Shown here: positions 9,297 through 17,571 of the stretch, in pieces
Layout: each line of letters starts with the position of its first letter
Position numbering within the stretch: position 1 is the stretch's first letter
Source: CAVQAH01 sp963784195
Lineage (GTDB): Bacteria; Acidobacteriota; Vicinamibacteria; Vicinamibacterales; 2-12-FULL-66-21
Assembly (NCBI GenBank): GCA_963784195.1
Contig: CAWARA010000015.1
Location: forward strand, 186,001 to 250,000
Direction of reading: 5' to 3'
Length of the DNA: 64,000 nt
Notes under the pieces: generated by a model
The model's input: the letters and a program-made list of their open reading frames with translations, nothing else
Databases searched by the model: none
What the model was told of the DNA's origin: nothing
Program-made: the position numbers and the translations under genes

Positions 9297-10991
9297 ATGG
9301 ACAGAATCTCACGAGCGGAGTTCCTCGGCTTCGGTGCCCTGCTGGGCGGCGCGGCTTTCAGGCTGCGAGGCGGGACGACGGACGAACCGCAGCAGACCGC
9401 TGCGACGCTGACGACAGAGCCCGACGTCGTCGTCTTCAATGCCCGCGTCTACACCAGCGAGACAGCGCAGCCAAGGGCTGAAGCCATCGCCATCAAGCAG
9501 GGCAGGTTTGTTGCTGTCGGCAGCACTACCGATGTCAAGAATCTCGCGAGTCGCGCGACTCAGGTCATCGATGGCGCAGGGATGACAGTCCTGCCCGGTT
9601 TCATCGACACCCACTGTCACCCGAGTGGCGTCAACGAGCTTTACAGCGTCAACGCCAACGTCCGTACGGTGAAAGAACTGCAGGCTGCGTTACGCAAAAA
9701 GGCTGCGGATACGCCTCCCGGCTTCTGGATCGAAGCCTACATGTTCGACGACACCAAACTGGACGTCTCGCTGCATCGCAAGCATCTCGACGAAGCCGTA
9801 TCGGATCATCCGGTCGAAGTGAACCATCGTGGCGGTCATACGAGCTTTTACAACAGCAAGGCGCTCGAACTGGCCGGCGTTACTCGGCAGACCCCCGATC
9901 CGGAGCATGGCCGGTTCTTTCGTGATGAGTCAGGTGAACCCAACGGCCGCGTCGCGGAGCTTGCTCGTGGGGTGTTCGGCCGCGTAGGAAAGAGGGAGGA
10001 GTTCACTCCAGAGCAGTCGCGCGAACGGGCGAAGAACGGGATGATGCACATCTCGTCACTGCTGACCGCCGCGGGCTTGACGTCCGTGCACGACGCCGGC
10101 GCCGGCCGCGCGCGTGTGCAGGCGTACGAGGATGCCTATCGCGCGGGCGGGCTGCGTCACCGCGCCTACATGATGATCCGCGGCCGCGACGTCGTGAACG
10201 GCCTGAAGGCAGCCGGCATCGGTACCGGGTTTGGCAACGAGTGGATCCGGATTGGCGGCCTCAAGTACGCGGCCGATGGATCAGCCTCGGAACGGACGAT
10301 GCGGATGACGACGCCGTATGTGGGAACGGATGATTACGGCATCCTGACGATGACGCAGCAGGCGCTCGACGAAGCCGTCGAGGACGGGCACCGGAACAAC
10401 TTCCAGGTCGGTGTTCACGCGAACGGCGATGTCGCCATCGACATGGTGCTCAAGTCGTACGAAAAAGTGCTCCAGCGATGGCCAGACCCGAATCGCCGCC
10501 ACCGCATCGAACACTGCACGCTCGTCAACCCGGATCTCTTGCGGCGCATCAAGGCGTGCGGCTGCATTCCGACGCCGTTCTGGACCTACGTCTTCTATCA
10601 CGGTGAGAAGTGGGCGCAATATGGCGACGACAAGCTGCGCTGGATGTTTGCGCATCGTTCGTTCATCGACGAGGGCATCGTCGTGCCCGGCGCGTCCGAC
10701 TACGGCCCGGGGCCTTTCGAACCGCTGATGGCCATCCAGAGCATGGTCACGCGGCGGGACTACCGCGGACGCGAGTGGGGCCCGAACCAGAAGATCACCG
10801 TGGACGAGGCAATCCGCGTCGCGACGATCAACGGCGCGTATGCGTCATCGGAGGAGAGCCTCAAGGGCTCGATCAAAGCTGGCAAGCTCGCGGACTTCGT
10901 AATGCTGGAGAAGGACCCGCACGACGTCGATCCCAACCAGATCAAGGACATCAAAGTCATAAGGACTGTGGTCGGCGGGAAGACGATGTAG
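9297..10991 (+). CDS. YtcJ-like metal-dependent amidohydrolase, probably exported
   Basis: The 564-residue protein opens with a Tat-like leader, SRAEFLGFGALLGGAAF, in which the second Arg of the twin-arginine pair is Ala. The amidohydrolase 3 fold is clear: VVVFNARVYTSETAQPRAEA, GFIDTHCHPSG (metal-binding HxH), VNHRGGHTSFYNS, IGGLKYAADGSASERT, VGVHANGD and HRIEHC (metal His), GASDYGPGP (catalytic Asp), and a C-terminal KAGKLADFVMLEKDP beta-sandwich. Relatives hydrolyse amide or cyclic amide bonds, often of unknown substrates. GAGGGTGG upstream acts as the ribosome site. Whether export really uses Tat is uncertain because of the altered motif. Confidence 0.85.
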   Translation: MDRISRAEFLGFGALLGGAAFRLRGGTTDEPQQTAATLTTEPDVVVFNARVYTSETAQPRAEAIAIKQGRFVAVGSTTDVKNLASRATQVIDGAGMTVLPGFIDTHCHPSGVNELYSVNANVRTVKELQAALRKKAADTPPGFWIEAYMFDDTKLDVSLHRKHLDEAVSDHPVEVNHRGGHTSFYNSKALELAGVTRQTPDPEHGRFFRDESGEPNGRVAELARGVFGRVGKREEFTPEQSRERAKNGMMHISSLLTAAGLTSVHDAGAGRARVQAYEDAYRAGGLRHRAYMMIRGRDVVNGLKAAGIGTGFGNEWIRIGGLKYAADGSASERTMRMTTPYVGTDDYGILTMTQQALDEAVEDGHRNNFQVGVHANGDVAIDMVLKSYEKVLQRWPDPNRRHRIEHCTLVNPDLLRRIKACGCIPTPFWTYVFYHGEKWAQYGDDKLRWMFAHRSFIDEGIVVPGASDYGPGPFEPLMAIQSMVTRRDYRGREWGPNQKITVDEAIRVATINGAYASSEESLKGSIKAGKLADFVMLEKDPHDVDPNQIKDIKVIRTVVGGKTM

Positions 10992-10994
10992 TGC

Positions 10995-11020
10995 GTAGTG
11001 TCCGGCTTTAGCCGGACCTC
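10995..11020. repeat. REP-like palindrome, copy 2
   Basis: GTCCGGC (11000-11006), TTTA, GCCGGAC (11011-11017), preceded by GTAGT and followed by CTC, lies four bases after the amidohydrolase stop. It is nearly identical to the copies at 5621 and 27864. Confidence 0.75.
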
Positions 11021-11137
11021 TGCTTACATTCTCGCGCCGCGGATCAGTTCGGCATTTGCAGGCAGCGGCGAGCGATGCGATCATGGTCCGGCCCGTCTGA
11101 ATGTCCAGCCGTCGGCCGGACGCTTCGCTGACTCCCG

Positions 11138-11788
11138 ATGCTCAACGCCGTCGACGCCCTTGCCCGCCTTCGAGCTGGAAACCACCGATTCGTGACAGAT
11201 CAGACCACGACAACCGCGCTCTCGAGCGCCGCACGCCGCAGTGCGCTGTTATCGGGACAGGCGCCCTTCGCGATCATCCTCGGCTGCTCGGATTCGCGTG
11301 TTCCTGCCGAGCTGGTGTTCGACCAGGGCTTCGGCGATTTATTCGTCATTCGAGTTGCAGGAAACGTCGTGGCTCCATCACAGGTGGGGAGCGTCGAGTT
11401 TGCGGCGTCGCGTTACGGGACACGGCTCGTGGTGGTCATGGGGCATTCGCAATGCGGCGCCGTCATCGCCACGTTGGAGGACTTGCAGGGCGGGCCGACG
11501 AATCAATCGATGAATCTGCGCTCGATTGTCGATCGCGTCAGGCCCTCGGTCGAGACCTTGCTGTCCGGCAGGCGCGATGCCGATCCGGACACGCTCGTGC
11601 GCGACGCAGTTCGTGCGAATGTCCGTACATCGGTCGATCACCTGCGACACGGATCGGCATTGCTCGAGAAGCTGATCCACGAGACCGGTCTGCTCGTGGT
11701 TGGCGCCGAGTATTCGCTGGAGACTGGTGTCGTCGAGTTCTTCGAGAATGTTCCGCATGGGGACGTAGTGAGGCTCGGCAGTTCTTGA
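11138..11788 (+). CDS. can: Beta-class carbonic anhydrase
   Basis: The 216-residue protein interconverts carbon dioxide and bicarbonate in the cytoplasm. The zinc-site motifs are intact: CSDSRVP (Cys and the Asp-Arg dyad) and GHSQCGA (His and Cys), with RVAGNVV between them, as in the plant/bacterial beta family. The C-terminal LVVGAEYSLETGVVEFF matches the usual final strand and helix. No signal peptide is seen. The short membrane protein gene that follows has no known link to carbon dioxide use. Confidence 0.92.
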   Translation: MLNAVDALARLRAGNHRFVTDQTTTTALSSAARRSALLSGQAPFAIILGCSDSRVPAELVFDQGFGDLFVIRVAGNVVAPSQVGSVEFAASRYGTRLVVVMGHSQCGAVIATLEDLQGGPTNQSMNLRSIVDRVRPSVETLLSGRRDADPDTLVRDAVRANVRTSVDHLRHGSALLEKLIHETGLLVVGAEYSLETGVVEFFENVPHGDVVRLGSS

Positions 11789-11843
11789 TCCAGCGAGTCG
11801 CGATGAGTTGTCGAGAATGCCCTCGGGCGATGATTTCGCGAAG

Positions 11844-12374
11844 ATGTTGACCATCCCCTACCGTCGGTTCACGATCGCGTCCGATCGAACAACGGCCGAC
11901 GTGGCTCAGCGAATGGCGGAGCAAACCGCGCCGCGGCACGGGTCGGGCGGTACGCCGTCTCACACGGCCCGGTATATCGGCACGATTCGCCCGGACCGCT
12001 TTCGTCTGGTGCCACTGATCCGCGGGATGAATACGTACGCGCCGCGGATTCTCGGACGCATCCGGTCCACATACACGGGCTGCGTGATCGAGGGCCGCAT
12101 GACGCTGCACCCTGTGATCGTGCTTGTGCTGCTCGGGTTTCTCGTCGTTCCGCAGTACCGGGCTCTGGGCGAAACTGGCACGGTCGATTTCGTCTGGCTG
12201 GGAATCGTGTTCGTGTTTCACGTGGTGATGTACTACGCTGGCTTTCTGCCAGAAGCGCGTCGCGTCGAGTCGTGGATCCGCGAGATCGCAGGTCGTCCAG
12301 TCCGCAGCCAATGCGGGGCACCTACCGAGAACCGGAAGCGCGCGCAGATCTTCCTGACTGACTTTCAGGTGTAG
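11844..12374 (+). CDS. Conserved membrane protein of unknown function
   Basis: The 176-residue product (start ATG 11844; ATG 11817 also possible) has an N-terminal soluble part with YRRFTIASDRTTADVAQRMAE and YIGTIRPDRFRLVPLIRGMN, then GCVIEGRMTLHPVIVLVLLGFL, giving two hydrophobic helices around residues 95-115 and 125-145. The layout, a soluble F-x-(I/L)-x-S lead, a G-x-(I/V)-x-x-D/x-F core and a membrane hairpin after MTLHP, recurs in small hypothetical membrane proteins of soil bacteria. No function is known. Confidence 0.6.
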   Translation: MLTIPYRRFTIASDRTTADVAQRMAEQTAPRHGSGGTPSHTARYIGTIRPDRFRLVPLIRGMNTYAPRILGRIRSTYTGCVIEGRMTLHPVIVLVLLGFLVVPQYRALGETGTVDFVWLGIVFVFHVVMYYAGFLPEARRVESWIREIAGRPVRSQCGAPTENRKRAQIFLTDFQV

Positions 12375-12458
12375 CGAAAGCAGACCATCCCAGCCGCCGA
12401 AATCAGGCAGAATAAGCATGGCCGTCCCTGGACGGACGGCGGTATCGTGGAGCACGCA

Positions 12459-12944
12459 ATGAAACTCGCAACGATCTTCTGGTTGATGATCCTGCCGGGA
12501 GCCATCGGCTGGCAGGTATCTGACGGTGGTGAGGCCCAGGTCGCGTACCCCGAGGGATATCGCACATGGGTCCACGTCAAGAGCGAGCTGCTCAGTCCCG
12601 CGCATCAGAACTTCGCCGCCAACGGCGGGTTCCATCATATCTACGCCAATCCCGAAGCGATGACGGGCTACCGGAGCCGGTCGTTTCCCGAGGGCTCGGT
12701 CGTCGTATTCGACTGGCTGGAGACGAAGGACAACAACGGCCTGTTCGAGGAAGGCGCCCGTCGTCGGGTGGACGTGATGGTGAAAGACTCGAAGCGGTTC
12801 GCCAAAACCGGCGGCTGGGGATTCCAGCGGTTCGTCAAGGACAGCAAGACCGAGCGAGCCGCCGCGCCGTCACCGGAGCAGTGCTTCGCGTGTCACGAGA
12901 AGCTGAAGAAGGACGGCCTGATTCTGAGCAGCTACCGGCAGTAA
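12459..12944 (+). CDS. Cytochrome P460 family c-type haem protein
   Basis: The 161-residue protein starts at ATG 12459 with a signal peptide (MKLATIFWLMILPGAIGW). It has the P460 core YPEGYRTWVHVKSELLSP ... GGFHHIYANPEAMTGY, an acidic/aromatic strand region, and one haem-c motif CFACH near the C-terminus. P460 cytochromes are periplasmic; the classical ones oxidise hydroxylamine through a Lys-crosslinked haem, but many homologues have other or unknown roles. Whether the crosslinking Lys is present cannot be judged by eye. A SnoaL-like gene follows 23 bases later. Confidence 0.82.
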   Translation: MKLATIFWLMILPGAIGWQVSDGGEAQVAYPEGYRTWVHVKSELLSPAHQNFAANGGFHHIYANPEAMTGYRSRSFPEGSVVVFDWLETKDNNGLFEEGARRRVDVMVKDSKRFAKTGGWGFQRFVKDSKTERAAAPSPEQCFACHEKLKKDGLILSSYRQ

Positions 12945-12967
12945 ACGCTTCTATTTGGAGGATGACG

Positions 12968-13384
12968 ATGCCCTCGATTCGAGAGAACGCCGAACAATTC
13001 TTCGACGCGTGCGAAACCGGCAAGGGATGGTCCGTCTGCCAGCGCTACTGCCACCCTGCCGCGACCTTTGCCGCGCAGGCGGGCGCGTTGACGGATGTCA
13101 AGACCCTGGAAGGCTACACCGAGTGGATGAAGGGTCTTTTCACCCCGATACCTGACGGGCGTTACGAGCTCCGCTCGTTTGCCGTCGACGACCGGCGAAA
13201 CAATGTCTCGGCGTATGCCGTGTTTCGCGGCACACACACGGGTGACGGCGGTCCCATCCCTCCGACGGGAAAGCGTGTCGAGGCGGATTACGTGTACGTG
13301 ATGGAGTTCGACGGCGATCGCATCCGTCACATGACGAAGATCTGGAACGATGGCATCAGCCTGAAGCAGCTGGGGTGGATGTGA
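12968..13384 (+). CDS. SnoaL-like / NTF2-fold protein
   Basis: I chose ATG 12968 because GGAGG (12957-12961) lies six bases upstream; the ATG at 12962 overlaps that site. The 138-residue product matches SnoaL-like ester-cyclase folds: FFDACETGKGWSVCQRYCHPAATFAAQ, LEGYTEWMKGLFTPIPD, a long beta-sheet region and a terminal FDGDRIRHMTKIWNDG. Such proteins form small dimeric barrels; most are not true cyclases, and the role here is unknown. Its last 29 bases overlap the convergent DUF418 gene. Confidence 0.8.
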   Translation: MPSIRENAEQFFDACETGKGWSVCQRYCHPAATFAAQAGALTDVKTLEGYTEWMKGLFTPIPDGRYELRSFAVDDRRNNVSAYAVFRGTHTGDGGPIPPTGKRVEADYVYVMEFDGDRIRHMTKIWNDGISLKQLGWM

Positions 13385-14618
13385 GCGTCGGCATCGGCGT
13401 GTCGCGTTGCATCGGCTGACGCTTCCAGTAGGTGAGCGATCGCCAGAGCCACTCGGCCGGGCCGAACCGGTATCGCGCCAGCCACACAGGGCTCATGACG
13501 AGCTGGAACGCCCAGATTGCGGCGACGACAAGGAGCTGCTCGGCGTAGTCGAATTGTCCCGCAAGACCAAAGCCCCAGCCCAGAAACAGAATCGACGTGA
13601 TGATGCTCTGGAAAAGGTAGTTCGAGAAGGCCATCTGGCCGACGGCTGCCAGGCTCCTGCGAAGCGCACCGAGCACACCACTCTTGACGATGATGATCAA
13701 GGTGGCGGCGTAGCCCACGGACGCGAGAACCGCACCTGCGTAGTTCCACAGGTCGGCGATGGTGCGTTGCGGCATCGCAAAACGAACGCGTTCGAGCTCG
13801 ATCGTTCCGTACCACGCGAGCGCGAGGCCCACGGGAATGCATGTCGCCGCCACGAGCGCGTAGTGCGCGATCGAGCGGCTGCCGTCGAGAAAACCTGTCT
13901 TGTAGAGAGACATCCCGAGCAGCATCATTCCGCCACAGCGCCAGAAAAAGAACACGAGGAAGAAAAACGTCTGGGCCCCGAAGACGAACGCAGCCCGATG
14001 TGCGACGACTTCCGGATAGCTTCGAAGCAGGTTCGCGAGCTGCTCGCGTGACTGCTCGGGCGTGGGCATCATCATTTCCGCCATCTCGGCTCGTTCGGCC
14101 TCGCCCATCGAATCCCAGGCGATGCCGTGACCGACTGACAATCCTGCACCAACGGCAAGAAAGAGGACCGCCCCTGCCATCAGCGCCCAGGCCGGCAATC
14201 GGCGCACCCACCAGAGAAGAATGATTCCGCACAGCGCGTACGGCACGAGGATGTCGCCGTCCCAGATCAGATAGGCGTGCACCAGGCCGAACGCCAGGAG
14301 CCAGAACATCCGTCTGAACCAGAGTCCGCGTGGCGGTTTCCCCGACTCGGTCGGCTTGGCTGCGTACAGCAACACACCCGCACCGAAGAGCATCGAGAAG
14401 AGGCCCATCATCTTCAGGTCGAAGACGACGCTCGTGAATATGTAGGCAGCACGGCTCGGGCCCGTGTATTCGAACAGCGTCGTCGGGTTCATGTAGGCGC
14501 TGAATGGCGCCGCCATGGCCCTGATGTTCATCGCAAGGATTCCGAGGAGTGCAAAGCCCCGGAGGACGTCGAGGGTTTCCAGCCGGGCGCTCGCGGAGAC
14601 CGGTGCGGCCGGGTTCAT
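13356..14618 (-). CDS. DUF418 (YeiB-like) polytopic membrane protein
   Basis: The 420-residue protein begins RLETLDVLRGFALLGILAMNI, the standard start of the DUF418/YeiB family, and has about nine to ten membrane segments. The C-terminal DUF418 domain is visible as GALRRSLAAVGQMAFSNYLFQS and the closing FGPAEWLWRSLTYWKRQPM. Family members have been suggested to be transporters or acyltransferase-fold membrane proteins, but function is unproved. The gene is convergent with, and overlaps by 29 bases, the SnoaL-like gene. Confidence 0.88.
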   Translation of the reverse strand: MNPAAPVSASARLETLDVLRGFALLGILAMNIRAMAAPFSAYMNPTTLFEYTGPSRAAYIFTSVVFDLKMMGLFSMLFGAGVLLYAAKPTESGKPPRGLWFRRMFWLLAFGLVHAYLIWDGDILVPYALCGIILLWWVRRLPAWALMAGAVLFLAVGAGLSVGHGIAWDSMGEAERAEMAEMMMPTPEQSREQLANLLRSYPEVVAHRAAFVFGAQTFFFLVFFFWRCGGMMLLGMSLYKTGFLDGSRSIAHYALVAATCIPVGLALAWYGTIELERVRFAMPQRTIADLWNYAGAVLASVGYAATLIIIVKSGVLGALRRSLAAVGQMAFSNYLFQSIITSILFLGWGFGLAGQFDYAEQLLVVAAIWAFQLVMSPVWLARYRFGPAEWLWRSLTYWKRQPMQRDTPMPTLTSTPAASG

Positions 14619-14665
14619 ACGCCGGAGTCTACCCGATTGTGGCCTTTGTTAGAATCCGGTGCTTG

Positions 14666-15953
14666 ATGTCACCCGTTTTCTTGTTGCTTCTCCTTATTGC
14701 TTTCCCGCGTGAGACTTACTGGTCCCCGCAGGGCCAGCTGCCACCAGGGGCCAGCCTGGAATTGAGTGAACTGCAGGTGGTGGGCGCACGCCGGTATACG
14801 GCGGAAGACGTCAAGAAGCTCAGCGCTCTCGAAATTGGCAAGCGAGTCGCGATTCCGGATCTCGACCAGGCGGCCGAGCGGATGGCAGCGACGGGACTGT
14901 TCAAGACCGTCAGTTACAGTTACGCCACGAACGCCGGGCGCCTTGTCGTCACGTTCGAGATCGTGGAATCCGAGTGGACCGTTCCGGTCGTCTTCGACAA
15001 CTTCGTCTGGTTCACTGACGCAGAGATGGTGGCCTCTGTCAGGAACCATCTCCCGTCGTTCGACGGGACCGCTCCGGCGACCGCAGGGATTCCAGAGCGC
15101 ATTACCCAGGCGCTGCAGCAGTTGCTCGCGTCGAAGCGCCTCGAGGGCCGGGTCGATTTCCTTCCGCTGGCGGCGCTCAACAAGGCTGTCGAGGGTTACC
15201 TGTTCCGCGTGGTCGATCCGGGCCCGAAGATCTGCACGCTGCGCTTCGAGGGTGCATCGGCGATTGCTCAGGAAGATCTGGTGGCTGCGCTCAAGAACAC
15301 CATTGGCAGCGACTACTCGCGTACGTATCTGATCAACGCGTCGAAGGGCACGCTCGTCGACCAGTATCGTCGCGCGGGGTATTGGCGTGCGGCGTTCGAT
15401 GAGCCGGTCACCGCTCTTCAGGACCGCGAGCGACTGTCGCGGGGTCGCAGTCATGGTCAAGGTCGACGAGGGTTCACAATACCTCTGGGGAGGTGCCATC
15501 TGGACCGGCAATGCGGCGATCGCCTCACCCGAACTCGACGCCCTGCTCGGCATGAAGGGTGGCGAGGTGGCTGCCATGTCGAAGCTCGACGAAGCCCTCC
15601 GGCGTATCGGGAGGGCGTACGCGAAGCAGGGGTATCTGATTCAGCGAGCCACTTATACGTCACGACTCGATGACTCGAACCGGCAGGCATCCTTCGAGAT
15701 TCGCGTGGCAGAGGGGCCACAGTTTCGACTCGGGACCGTGGATTTCGTCAACCTCGCGCCGAACGACGCGGCGGCGCTGCGCAAGCTGTGGCGGTTGCAA
15801 CAGGGCGACGTCTACGACAATACGTATCCGGACCAGTTCGTGAAAGATGAGATCGTTCCGCGACTGAAAGGTGGCGGGGGAGTGCCACGCACGGAAACAG
15901 ATCTGGACGTCAAGAAGGGCATCGTGAACGTCCGCGTGGTGTTTGGTGGATAG
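14666..15953 (+). pseudogene. POTRA-domain outer-membrane assembly-like protein, one +1 frameshift
   Basis: ATG 14666 starts a signal peptide (MSPVFLLLLLIAFPRETYW). POTRA-like units follow: LELSELQVVGARRYTAEDVKKL, then CTLRFEGASAIAQEDLVAALK, and after the frame break SQYLWGGAIWTGNAAIASPELDALLGMKGG with KLDEALRRIGRAYAKQGYL. The first frame is lost near 15435 (CGCGGGGTCGC, probably one G too many) and the second runs to 15953. The whole would be about 428 residues and, unlike BamA, has no beta-barrel. It may be a periplasmic assembly factor or a barrel-less Omp85 relative. The TAGAAT box at 14650 lies ten bases before the start. Confidence 0.7.
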
Positions 15954-16003
15954 GTGGCCGGGCTCGGGATTCGGAGCTCGCGATACGATGGACTTCGCCA
16001 ATC

Positions 16004-16561
16004 ATGAAAGCGCCGCTGCACATTGAAACACCGCGTCTCGCCCTGTCGCCGCCGACCGCTAGCGATGCCGAGTCGATCTTCGAGTGTTACGCCGGCGATC
16101 CTGACGTCACACGGTTCCTCGGCTGGCCGCGGCATCGCTCGGTCGCAGAGACACGCGAGTTCCTCGACTTCAGCGCGCTGGAGTGGGACCGCTCGCCAGC
16201 AGGCCCGTATCTGATCCGGTTGCGTGCCGATGGCCGGCTGATCGGCGGCACCGGCTTGTCCTTCAAGAACGAGCACGAGGCGGTCACTGGTTACGTGCTG
16301 GCGAAGGACGCATGGGGTCAGGGCTACGCGACCGAAGCGCTCCGGGCAATGGTGGATCTCGCGCGGCAGATTGGCGTCGTGCGGATCGAGGCGCTGTGCC
16401 ATTCGCAGCACCGGGCGTCAGCGCATGTCCTGGAGAAGTGCGGCTTCCGCCGCGAGAGCACGTTTCAGCAGGCGGAGTTCCCAAACCTGGCGCCAGGCGT
16501 GATGCAGGATGCGGCGTGCTACGTGCTTGCGGTCAGACCGGGTCAGACCCCTGGTGAGTGA
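16004..16561 (+). CDS. GNAT N-acetyltransferase, RimJ/RimL type
   Basis: The 185-residue protein has the RimJ/RimL order: IETPRLALSPPTASDAESIFECY, VTRFLGWPRHRSVAETREFLD, a GGTGLSFKNEHEAVTGYVLA strand, the acetyl-CoA loop AWGQGYATEALRAMVD, and RASAHVLEKCGFRRESTF near the end. It transfers an acetyl group from acetyl-CoA to an amine, either a protein N-terminus or a small molecule; the acceptor cannot be told from sequence. It is not in an obvious operon. Confidence 0.88.
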   Translation: MKAPLHIETPRLALSPPTASDAESIFECYAGDPDVTRFLGWPRHRSVAETREFLDFSALEWDRSPAGPYLIRLRADGRLIGGTGLSFKNEHEAVTGYVLAKDAWGQGYATEALRAMVDLARQIGVVRIEALCHSQHRASAHVLEKCGFRRESTFQQAEFPNLAPGVMQDAACYVLAVRPGQTPGE

Positions 16562-16664
16562 ACGTACTCACGTCGTCTGACCAGATTGAGGTGGCCGGGA
16601 TCAGCATCAACGACTACCACTAACAAGAAATCGGTGTCCAAGATCTCGTGCTCCAGTGCGCGCG

Positions 16665-16829
16665 ATGCCCGGACGGGCGGGCTTTCGCGAGGGTGATGCT
16701 CCTGTGGCGCATCACGGCGGGCTCGAGGACTTTTGCGACCAGTTCAGCTGGCCGAACGGGAAGTCGAAAGCCTGGTGCATCGCTGTCGCGCCATCTGAAC
16801 ACGATGTCGACGTTATTCAGGTGACCTGA
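16665..16829 (+). CDS. Possible short ORF or gene remnant in a 358-base gap
   Basis: The gap 16562-16919 has no confident gene. ATG 16665 opens a 54-codon frame whose product contains HHGGLEDFCDQFSWPNGKSK and ends AVAPSEHDVDVIQVT. The composition (Trp, Cys, mixed charge) looks protein-like, unlike shadow frames. I recognise no family. It could be the 3' end of a decayed larger gene. A further 24-codon frame begins at 16832. Confidence 0.3.
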   Translation: MPGRAGFREGDAPVAHHGGLEDFCDQFSWPNGKSKAWCIAVAPSEHDVDVIQVT

Positions 16830-16919
16830 TCATGGAGAAGCTTCTGGTATCACTCGTTCCTGGCTATGCGGAGACCACATTCGAAGCAGATCGCCTGACG
16901 ACCGACTGACGCAGTACGT

Positions 16920-17489
16920 ATGACGACCGCCCCTGTCCGTTTCTTCGAGATGAACTACAAGCCTGTCTGGATCATCGTCATGACCGCGACGGCATTCGCG
17001 GTTGGATTTGCAATCGTCGCCATCGTTGCTGTATCGCGAACGTTACCAGCCGCCATTGCAATGGGCCTGGCCACGACTGCTCCAGCCCAGGACTCAGGTT
17101 GGTTGATCATCGTTCACAGCCCGCCGACGGGCGTACTTCGTGGTGTTCAGCTCAGCCTGCTGGGCCTGCTGCTGGGCGGCGTTCCCGCAGCGATCCTAGC
17201 AACAGTCTTGGCGGCCTGGCCCGGCCCGTTCGGACCCCGATGGTCAGCAGGTTGGTGGAACGTATTTCTCGGTGGGTTCGTGTTTCAACTAAGCAATCTC
17301 GTGCTGTCGGTCTTCCTGCTCCGGGTTCTGTACTTGACTGCCCCGGTTCCCATGACCAGCGTGGATTTCCTGCTGATCGCCGGACCGCTCATTCTGAACG
17401 TCGTGTGCAGTATGTGGGGCCTCCGCATGTGGAGACGGTTGCAAGCCGCGACGTACGATCGCGCCGACGGTCATCATCGGTACTGCTGA
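16920..17489 (+). CDS. Four-helix membrane protein of unknown function
   Basis: The 189-residue product has four clear hydrophobic segments (VWIIVMTATAFAVGFAIVAI, GVQLSLLGLLLGGVPAAILA, VFLGGFVFQLSNLVLSVFLL, DFLLIAGPLILNVVCSMWGL) and a short basic C-terminus. It carries no recognised motif. It converges on the serine hydrolase gene. Confidence 0.6.
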   Translation: MTTAPVRFFEMNYKPVWIIVMTATAFAVGFAIVAIVAVSRTLPAAIAMGLATTAPAQDSGWLIIVHSPPTGVLRGVQLSLLGLLLGGVPAAILATVLAAWPGPFGPRWSAGWWNVFLGGFVFQLSNLVLSVFLLRVLYLTAPVPMTSVDFLLIAGPLILNVVCSMWGLRMWRRLQAATYDRADGHHRYC

Positions 17490-17571
17490 TCTCAAATGAG
17501 GCTGGTCAGGTGCGGCAATCGCTCGATGACTTGAACACGTGCGGCCGCGAGGGGGCTGAGACAGGATTGAA

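Noticed and set aside
11538..12638. 366-residue minus-strand frame
   Set aside because: Lies over carbonic anhydrase and the next gene, both supported on the plus strand.
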